From contig NW_025954981.1 of NCBI RefSeq assembly GCF_022376445.1, positions 372,001-436,000 of the forward strand: 64,000 bases of DNA, written 5' to 3'. Position 1 is the first letter of the stretch; every line of letters begins with the position of its first letter. This DNA is from Fomitopsis serialis (lineage: Eukaryota; Basidiomycota; Agaricomycetes; Polyporales; Fomitopsidaceae). Positions 57,209-64,000 of this stretch are shown here, piece by piece. The notes under the pieces are model-generated. The model had not been told where the DNA came from. It saw only the letters and a program-made list of their open reading frames with translations, and made no database searches. The translations under genes and the position numbers were made by a program.

Positions 57209-58104
57209 GGGTGGATCGGAATATACTATGAGAGTGGAGGGGAGACGTGCCGGGGAGTGATCTCACAACGATGCCTCAGGCTCGCTGACCTCGTCCTCGG
57301 TTCTCCAAGCCTCACAAATCCCTCTGTTTCCGACTCGTTCCTGGGACTCTGTCCTGCCTCGATCTTGACTTCGTTCCGAAGGTGTCTTACTCTCGCTCTG
57401 CAGTCACTACGCTTGCTGAGTTCATTCCGCGGTCGCCTCGTTCTCGTTCCGTGGTCGCCCTCCTTGTTCCGCAGGTTCCTGTGCTCGTTCCGCGAGCTCC
57501 TAAGCTAGCCCTGCTGATCCTCGTACTCGTTCCGCAAGCTCCTACGCTCGTTCCGCGAGCTCCTATGCTCGTTCCGCGAGTTCCTATGCTCGTTCCGCGA
57601 GCTCCTGAGCAAGTCCTGCTGATCCTTATACTCGTTCCGCGGGTCCTATGCTCGTTCCGCGAGGTCCTAGGCTCGTTCTGCAAATCCCTGTACTCGTTCC
57701 GCGAGTCCTTGTCCCCGATTACGTGGCGCTGCGTTCGTCCGAAAGATTCTTGATGGCCCGAGTAGATCACTGATGACCAACTCGGGGAGATGCCCTCAGC
57801 TCCAGAAATGTGATAAGAATGGGCGCGAGCCAGGCTCGCAGCCGTAGATTCGGAGTGGGGGAGAACTAAGGTATGTACCTGTCTTCGTGGCACTGTATGC
57901 CACGAAAGCTGACTAAGAGTATCTACTTGCTATATATGGTAAGTAATGCAAGATCGCACGAAGTCCATCAAGTACAGTAAGTTATAAGGTATCGGAGGGA
58001 ACAATGAGAGCTCCCTGAGTGCTCGGAGGGGACAGTGATACTGTAAGAGCTCAGAATGAGGAATACACGTACTGTCCGGACCTATGTGGGGGGCACTCCC
58101 CACA
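57124..58104 (-). repeat. Right LTR of the large element (5' LTR in reading direction)
   Basis: 981 bp, TGTGTAG...CCCCACA on the plus strand. One G longer than the left copy in a G-run near 57192 and differing at two other visible sites. It contains the presumed promoter and the first codons of the giant coding region. Confidence 0.9.
57482..57712. repeat. Minisatellite-like block inside the right LTR
   Basis: Counterpart of the block at 47405-47635: imperfect 20-27 bp units with ctcgttccgcgag cores. Confidence 0.75.
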
Positions 58105-58108
58105 GCGC
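58105..58108. repeat. Target-site duplication GCGC, right
   Basis: Matches 47044-47047; the host gene's reading frame is restored if one copy is removed with the element. Confidence 0.75.
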
Positions 58109-61100
58109 GCTGGCCAGTAAAGTGAAGATTATAATGAGTAACACGCGACGATGAGAATGCCGCAAAGTCCCCATTGCTAAGAGGTAGGACTAGGCCGGGT
58201 TCATACAAACACAACTCTCCGCCCTCGTAATCCCCGACCGCCAGGACAACGCACATGGATTTATCCTGATGGTCCCTGTGAGCAAGAGTCGCTACGTTCA
58301 AATTGATGACGAGTGACAAGAAGGGATGCACGGCCGAACATGCATTTCCCGGCAGCACTTCGGCGTCCATTTGAAGGCCTGCATAGCTCTCTGGTAAGAC
58401 CTTTTGGATCTGTGACCGGGATTGACTATATGTTATGAGCAATAGAAGCTATGGTCTCACCTGCTGACCCATGTACTCGAAAACTTCTGCGAATATTGTT
58501 TGTACGTTCGCGTAGATATCTTGATATTTGCGCATATCACTTGAGGTGTAAGGGAGCAGCTGACCGTAGTTCATTCGAGTGTTATCAGCCTTCCCGACGA
58601 CGTAGGGATGCACGTCAGGTGGGGCTTCATGACCCTGTTGAAAGTGTGATTAGCAACATAATGAAACTGACTACGTACTGCACTTACTCTCATGCCGTGT
58701 CTGTTATACCATGAGAAATGCAATGCGGGGAAGCAATATTCTTCGCCCGTCGCATCTGAGCTCATGTCCTCAAGACTGAGTCTCTGCTGATCGAGACACG
58801 CAAGCAGGTTGGCCTTGAGTGTTGCGCGAAGACTGTCTGGCATGTTTGAAAACACGCAGGCAATTAGCTCCCCATTGACGTCCTTGATTTGAAGCGGTTC
58901 TCTATGCCATGGTCAGTTGATATCTGATCACCGAGGTATGGTTACTTACTTTAGAATATGCGGGCGTACCCTGACATACCGCGTGCTGCACACGCGTCGA
59001 CCGTTTCTAAATTGTTCAGACAACTTGACGTGTCCAAAGTTCACGCGTTAGCTTCGAGCTATTGTTGTCACATGAATGTTCAACATTACCTGTTCTTCAA
59101 GTTCCTCAATGCTGTCGGGTTCGCGAGCCGTACAGGCTTCAGATCGCCGGGACTCCGTCCACGAATACGCCTCAGAGGCAGGAACAGGAATTTTTCGGTG
59201 CTCGTCGAGTTGCAGGTCAAAGGTGGTGGTCACTGAGATTCCCGTGGATAATGCAGGTTTGCCGGCTGTCTCGCCTTCAATGTTCACGACACCTGTTGTG
59301 TAACATTCGTCGTCGTCGTCCAACGCAGTGCAGGGAGACAGGGGATCGGAGTGATCGTCGTTTGCGGTGCACAGTAGTTGCTGACTGGCCCGCGTCAGGT
59401 GGAATTCAGTCTGATGGTCTACGGGCTGCAGGCATGGCAGCCAAGCCTCAGCGTTCCTCTCGACAGCTTCAAACGTGCTATGCAAGGTATTATGTGCAAA
59501 TTTTAATAGACTATGACGAAAGTACGTACTTCATACTCAGCGCTCCGAAGACGCGATCAGATTGGCCGAGATCGGAGCAAAGTATGTAGTCCGAATCGAC
59601 GTTGATATCCTCGAGAAGGCTCCTCGAGAACAAGGTGTCGAAACGGAGAGATACAAGGTGACGGATACGGGCGATGGTCGGAATGATACGTTCTGTGATC
59701 AGTTGACCGCACGTTGTAGCTAGTGAGAGACAGCAGTATTAGCATTGATCAGGAATGTTTTCCCAGTGAAGAAACTCACAGACATCTGGGCATCGCAGCA
59801 CATTTGCCAATTGCCACGCGAAATCATCGACAGATTTTTCAAGGTCGAGCCGCAACTGAGCACAGGCAATGATTATCAATATATACACGGATCCTTTGGA
59901 AAACACGTCATCCATAATCCATATGAAAACCATGAGGAACGTACCGCCCGCGGCGACAGCTGCAAATTTACTGCCTGACTTGACCCAATGCCGAAAGGTA
60001 CGCTGGCTTGGCGCATCTTGCATACCCTCCACATGTCTTCGCCAGATTTCTGCGTTGCTGTTGATGTCGTCTCGACGCTTCAAACTGTGTATGCAGTTTA
60101 GCGTTCTCGAACATTGATTAGGAGCGATACAAAGTGCTTACACAGTGCACTTGCACACCAGCTGTATGTAGTGGATCATCAGTAGAAAATTCATGGTGAG
60201 GTCACGCTTCCCAGCAAGACCGCATCTCTGCATTATAGAGGACAGAGAATCGTCAGCAAATCCGGCTCCAAGAATATCGTTGCTCCTGATGGAGCTCAGT
60301 ATCCCGTCTACGTTGGCGTCCACATCATGCATGGCGGTACCTAGTTGCGCTATAAATGCACTTATCACCGGAGTTACTTGCGCAGCGGGCGTGCGGAGAT
60401 TGACCCATCGCCTACTGGGGGCGGCCTGTGCTCCGGTTCGACACTTCCAATATGCTACGTCCGCTCTTCTTCCACTCGAAGAACTGGTCTTTTTCCTCGA
60501 TGATCGACGTGTGCTCCGGTTGTCCTGGGATGGCACCGTACCTGAAGAGGAGGTCGGAGTTCAGTATGTGAACCCAACCACAGTTGAATTAGGCGGTACT
60601 CACCGTCCGGGAGGCTTGAATGCTCCTGTGAGGTGGCGACGGCACCTGGAGCAAGTGGTGCCGCCTGAGTCTCAGCGGTCGTGTTGCAAGCATCAACAGC
60701 CATATCGCTCATATCCATGCTGCTCTCTGCTGTACGGTAAGTATGCAGATACAACAACCACAACCTGTGCCTCACCATCAGGGCATACGGGTGACTGGAT
60801 GTCCCCATCAGAGCCAGCGATGCCCAGCTCTCTCGTAACGGCATTGCCTTGAGCAGTGTTGCGGTCAGTGTACGTGATAATGCCTGAGCATGTGGTGAGT
60901 CCAAATACTTCAGCTGAAGACTGGATACGCACCTTCCGGCTCGATTGGCGCGCTGATAGATGGTAAAGGAAACTCAACTACGCAATCCTGAAGACGAGAA
61001 CGAGTGGTTTGAAGGGATGTTGGTAGCGTCGGAAAGCTCATAAGAAGTGCTAGCAAGTCCGAAATTTCTGTTTGTGATAAGGATATGAGCACGTCGCGGT

Positions 61101-61122
61101 CGTCAGAGCTGCCAGCGTCCAT
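58105..61122 (-). pseudogene. 2OG-Fe(II) oxygenase-like gene, 5' and main part, interrupted by the LTR element
   Basis: A multi-exon minus-strand gene starting MDAGSSDDRDVLISLSQTE at 61122. The N-terminal half is polar with a Ser/Arg/Lys tract (STRRSSRKKTSSSSGRR, about 60515-60465) and a hydrophobic stretch (FAAVAAGGTFLMVFI, about 59970-59925). The middle has LITERIIPTIARIRHLVSLR and SMPDSLRATLKANL-like segments. The last exon has the double-stranded beta-helix signature: HRD of AHRDHQDKSMCVVLAVGDYE (iron ligands H and D; about 58290-58230), GGELCLYEPGLVLPL, then distal His in THYNLHFTGQR (about 58140-58110), whose Arg would bind 2-oxoglutarate. Coding then runs straight into the LTR; the tail is at 47047-46956. 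Exons before the insertion join cleanly. The fold call rests on the HxD...H...R pattern; substrate unknown, and a relation to fungal TET/JBP-like or prolyl-hydroxylase-like proteins is only inference. Confidence 0.72.
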
Positions 61123-61302
61123 GGTAAAGTGAGAAGTGTTAAGCGCTGAAGCTCTCGGGCCCGAGAAGTCTCAGAAAGCTCTCTGAACGGTTTTATGGAG
61201 CATTCCCAAGCGCATCAGGAAGAGAGTAGAGTACACAGATATTGAACGTATTTCACTAGATGTCCTTGGCGTACGATACTACTCACAGTGGCGCCCGCCC
61301 TC

Positions 61303-62026
61303 TTACTTTCGCCCGGCCCGTTTACCCTGCGCCTTCGCATTCCCCGCCCCCTTCACTTTTGTATTCGTGCTCGTATTCGCACTCGCCTTGGCCGTGTGCC
61401 TGGGCCGAACGCGTTTTCCCTGGGCCTTGGCCTGCTCCTTGTTCCTGGCGTGCTTCTCCTTCATTTGCTCTTCCAAGACGGCCTTGCGCATGCGCTTGCG
61501 GCATCCCGACAGAGCGTACGACAAGGCGTTCGCGGGGAGGCGGTCGGTAAACACGTCGAAAGCGGAGGAGAAGTTGTGCTGCATGTGCAGCACCATGTCG
61601 GCGGCGGGGGTCCCCGGGTCAAGACTCGGCAAGGTCGTCGAGTAACCCTGTAGGTCCTCTTTGGCGATAGTCAAGAGGACCTTATTGCCGGGTTCCTTGA
61701 TACCGCGAAAGCGGTGTAAAGCGGCCCTTTGTTGAACATCGCCCTCCCGGTCGTTCACAGCGGCCAGAAGGTTGTACATGAGCACGAACAACCTAGATAG
61801 GTGCTCTTTGATGCGACGCACGGCATCGGGTGGGCTGAGTTGTGGGCTCACGATGGGCATCAGGTCGGTGGACTCCTTGTCCAGACGAATCTCCTGCCGG
61901 CTTACATGGTTAGTACTGTAGCATAGATTATGATTTACTTACCATGAATACAAACTCCGTGAGGATCCTCGTGAGATCCCACTGCTCATCCACGGCCTGG
62001 CGAAACTTGTGATACTCCAGGGGCAT
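61303..62026 (-). CDS. Hypothetical protein with lysine-rich tail
   Basis: No family recognised. Two exons: MPLEYHKFRQAVDEQWDLTR, then ILTEFVFM, up to a GTAAGT donor near 61942, then about 61900-61303. The start at 62026 is the first Met after an in-frame stop upstream. The body is helical (AVRRIKEHLSRLFVLMYNLL; LPSLDPGTPAADMVLHMQHN) and the end is strongly basic (KKRMRK-like and KAQGKRVRPRHTAKAS), suggesting nucleic-acid binding or nuclear targeting. It could be a fragment of a larger mobile-element-associated gene. Confidence 0.5.
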
Positions 62027-62286
62027 CAGGAAAAACCCATTTCCCTTAATCACACTTTGGCAATCTTTAACCGGCTTTTCCTCTCATCTCATAGATTTAT
62101 GTCATCGGGATGCGTCAGATGTTTCATGAAGTACCCTGAAGACTTCTGAAATTGCCTTCAAGCATTATACAATCTTAAGACCTTACTTTTAAGATGTCTG
62201 AAGTATCTATGATGCCCCATTGAGAGCCGTTGAAGAAGTATGTACTGCTACCTATCTAAATGCTCTAGCTTAACGTACTTTGCCGA

Positions 62287-63675
62287 TCAGATGGTGCAGA
62301 GGTAAGAGTTAGTCCGGGTGCTTCGCAGAGTACACCAGCAGAGGTGCACTGCTTCGTAGCATCCACACGTCGTGCCATCAGTAGTACTGCTTGACGTACC
62401 CAATGCTTGGAGTGCGGTTGATGTTTGAAATGCGCCCGCTGTACTCGAGGGTACATGGCGCACGGACGAGGTCCTGTCCCTGTGCGTACATCGGGCGGCA
62501 TTGATTGCAGGATGAACATCGCGATATTGAGGTGGACGTGAGATGTCCGAGGTCAGCGTCGTCGAACACGACATCAGCTTCGTTATCGAGTACGATGAGG
62601 TCAGTACCTTGCTCGGCAACTCGCCCGGTCGACGTGAATTCACACGAGGTCGAGTCCTCGTACATGCAGCCGGTATCAGACATGTAAGGGCTCGACATAG
62701 CCATGCCGAGGTCGAACCGCGAGTCTTCGCCATCGCGGCGGCGTCCACTGGACGCCGAGACCTTGCTGGTCCGTGCGTCACAACTGCGCCTGCTGACGCG
62801 GGCACAGGGAGCGGAGGCGGGCATGCAGGGACGTCCGGTGAGGTCGTACCTGCAGTTCTCGAGCCTTCGTGCTCGTTTTCTCTGCTCGCCTCACGTCCTT
62901 CCTCCTCCCTTCTCCTCTTCCCCTTCTTGATCTCCTCGCAGCCTCCTTGTTCGACGTTCCCTGCGTTCTGCGCAGTCTTCTCGCTCGGAGCTGGACTTGA
63001 ACGCGCGTCGTTCAAGTCCTGGGTCGTGCTGCTGCACAAGTCCAGTACCCCGTTCTTGACGTCAGGGAGGCACACGAGGAACTCGTTGTTCGTAGTGTGG
63101 CCTTCCGACGCGGGTGTTGCGACTGGTGACGTACGTACCGGGTGCACCCTCGTGGTCGTGGGGTACACCTCGGTCGCATGTAAGGGGTCGGATGACACGC
63201 CGGGTACATCCTTGAGTACGCCGTAGCTCGACGTACCCACTGTGCGGCGACTTGTAGAACGACGGTATGTAGTCGAAGTCGAAGTGGGAGACATGTCGGT
63301 CGTGCTGGATGGCACACCGAACACGTCGTGCGTCGTAACGCCGCTGAGCTCGTAAACTAGCGCGTCGCATGGATTCAGCACCTCATGAGGTTCTCTGACA
63401 GTGAATACAATGATCTCGTTGATCGCTGCATCGACTGCAGGTGCTGACGGTGGATGCGTATGCATCGAAACGGAAACTTGAGGGGTCGCGGCAAACACAC
63501 TTGAGGGTGCGTCGCGCGCGTCCCGGGATTCGGCTGCGTGTACGTCGGGCGGTGGGCTCGACGTACGCATAGCGCGAGGCGGTGTCGAAAGAGAAACGGA
63601 CGACCCGATAGAACTGGCATGTTCTCCGGGTGCGTCACTACGCCAAGTAGGGGCGTGCTGGACGGCGGCCAGCAC
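62287..63675 (-). CDS. Ser/Thr/Pro-rich repetitive coding region, probably part of a longer gene
   Basis: An open stretch of 462 codons with no recognised domain, rich in Ser, Thr, Pro and Ala, with a charged patch KKGKRRREEEGREASREN (about 62920-62870). The upstream flank to the window end holds diverged copies of the same units: PVRTSPVATPASEG then NNEFLVCLPDVKNGVLDLCS (about 63150-63030) recurs as PVRTSPAAAPASEG then TNEFVACLSVAKNGVLGRCS (about 63960-63850). This suggests a repetitive protein or tandemly duplicated genes cut by the window edge. The true start and splicing are unknown. Confidence 0.45.
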   Translation of the reverse strand: MLAAVQHAPTWRSDAPGEHASSIGSSVSLSTPPRAMRTSSPPPDVHAAESRDARDAPSSVFAATPQVSVSMHTHPPSAPAVDAAINEIIVFTVREPHEVLNPCDALVYELSGVTTHDVFGVPSSTTDMSPTSTSTTYRRSTSRRTVGTSSYGVLKDVPGVSSDPLHATEVYPTTTRVHPVRTSPVATPASEGHTTNNEFLVCLPDVKNGVLDLCSSTTQDLNDARSSPAPSEKTAQNAGNVEQGGCEEIKKGKRRREEEGREASRENEHEGSRTAGTTSPDVPACPPPLPVPASAGAVVTHGPARSRRPVDAAAMAKTRGSTSAWLCRALTCLIPAACTRTRPRVNSRRPGELPSKVLTSSYSITKLMSCSTTLTSDISRPPQYRDVHPAINAARCTHRDRTSSVRHVPSSTAGAFQTSTALQALGTSSSTTDGTTCGCYEAVHLCWCTLRSTRTNSYLCTI

Positions 63676-64000
63676 AGACGGGCGTGCGTCGCGCGCATCC
63701 AGAAAGAAGGCACCGGAGGATACATCGAGCGACGAGCTCGACGTATCTGCCGCGTGCGGTGGTAGAGAAACAGGAGGCGGCCTGGTAGAGCTCGAAGGCC
63801 CTCCAGACGCGCCGTCTCACAAAGTGGGAGCAGCAGGTACGATGGGCCTGCTGCTACACCGGCCTAGCACCCCGTTCTTGGCGACGGAGAGGCACGCAAC
63901 GAACTCATTGGTCATTGCGTTGCCTTCCGACGCGGGCGCTGCGGCTGGTGACGTGCGTACTGGGTCCACGGTCGTGAAGTGCACCACGGAACCTTCGCTC
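63676..64000 (-). other. Diverged repeat copy at the window edge
   Basis: The stretch about 63838-64000 matches about 63030-63170 with many substitutions, and about 63665-63830 resembles about 63480-63660. Part of the same repetitive locus; the remainder lies outside the window. Confidence 0.5.

Larger units (their letters stand above)
47048..58104 (-). mobile_element. 11-kb LTR element lacking recognisable gag-pol, with giant coding region
   Basis: Bounded by two near-identical LTRs (47048-48027, 980 bp; 57124-58104, 981 bp) with TG...CA ends and a 4-bp target repeat. A primer-binding-like site abuts the right LTR and a polypurine tract abuts the left LTR, so the element reads on the minus strand. 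About 9.1 kb inside is filled by minus-strand coding sequence (57208 to 48086) without any reverse transcriptase (no YxDD-like box), integrase, aspartic protease or zinc-knuckle motif that I can find. I count three differences between the LTRs, so insertion was recent. By structure it is a large non-autonomous LTR derivative, but such elements usually carry non-coding or degenerate gag-pol interiors, not a single novel giant frame. Confidence 0.85.

Noticed and set aside
48086..57266. Reverse transcriptase, integrase, aspartic protease or zinc-knuckle domain in the large LTR element
   Set aside because: I scanned the four minus-strand segments for YxDD-like, DxG, HHCC and CCHC patterns and found none; the CCHL strings are too short and have the wrong spacing for a zinc knuckle.
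56430..57266. Second overlapping 278-codon frame at the start of the large element
   Set aside because: It is in another frame of the same DNA. Its first 24 or so codons correspond to the true start in the left LTR, but after the extra G it runs out of the frame shared with the rest.
1..64000. CRISPR arrays, bacterial operons, ribosome-binding sites or riboswitches
   Set aside because: Gene structure with many GT-AG introns shows a eukaryotic nuclear genome; no regularly spaced repeats of CRISPR type are seen.

Overview
The window looks like nuclear DNA of a basidiomycete fungus, most likely an Agaricomycete (mushroom or polypore type). The support is the gene structure (many exons split by 45-70 bp GT-AG introns) and the families present: DUF6534 membrane proteins, a DUF6532 protein, a PARP-E2 fusion, a basidiomycete-type P450 and a TMEM184-like transporter. 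All family names come from reading motifs; no search was run.

Left half (1-35 kb): a PARP/ubiquitin-conjugating fusion gene (+, 315-4649) converges on a phospholipase D gene (-, 8674-4858). Then come a run of membrane-protein genes (DUF6534 at 10880-13134, TMEM184-like at 14743-17308, a single-pass N-glycosylated protein at 17661-19824), a badly broken FAD monooxygenase (21826-23957), a seven-helix membrane protein (24907-26369), a cytochrome P450 (-, 29208-26845) and a second DUF6534 gene (-, 34168-32734). Intergenic spaces are long and mostly featureless.

Middle (36-47 kb): an aldehyde dehydrogenase (36037-37898), a miniature LTR retrotransposon with identical 185-bp LTRs and a 5-bp target duplication (38947-40035), a short-chain dehydrogenase (41075-42213) and a DUF6532 gene (-, 46600-43883).

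Right part (47-64 kb): an 11-kb LTR element (47048-58104) has inserted into a gene whose C-terminus resembles a 2OG-Fe(II) oxygenase. Removing the element and one copy of the 4-bp repeat GCGC restores the reading frame across the join. The element has near-identical 980/981-bp LTRs, a primer-binding-like site and a polypurine tract, all pointing to the minus strand. It shows no recognisable gag, protease, reverse transcriptase, RNase H or integrase. Its interior is instead one giant, internally repetitive coding region of about 3,000 codons, now split into four open segments by three one-base losses. This is the strongest candidate for an undescribed system here. The last 2.7 kb hold a small lysine-rich hypothetical gene and a Ser/Thr/Pro-rich repetitive coding region running off the edge.

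A cross-cutting oddity: nearly every frame break whose sign I could check, in host genes and in the element, is a single-base loss between stretches of otherwise conserved protein. That argues for residual deletion errors in the assembly rather than gene death, and several genes called broken here may be intact in the organism.
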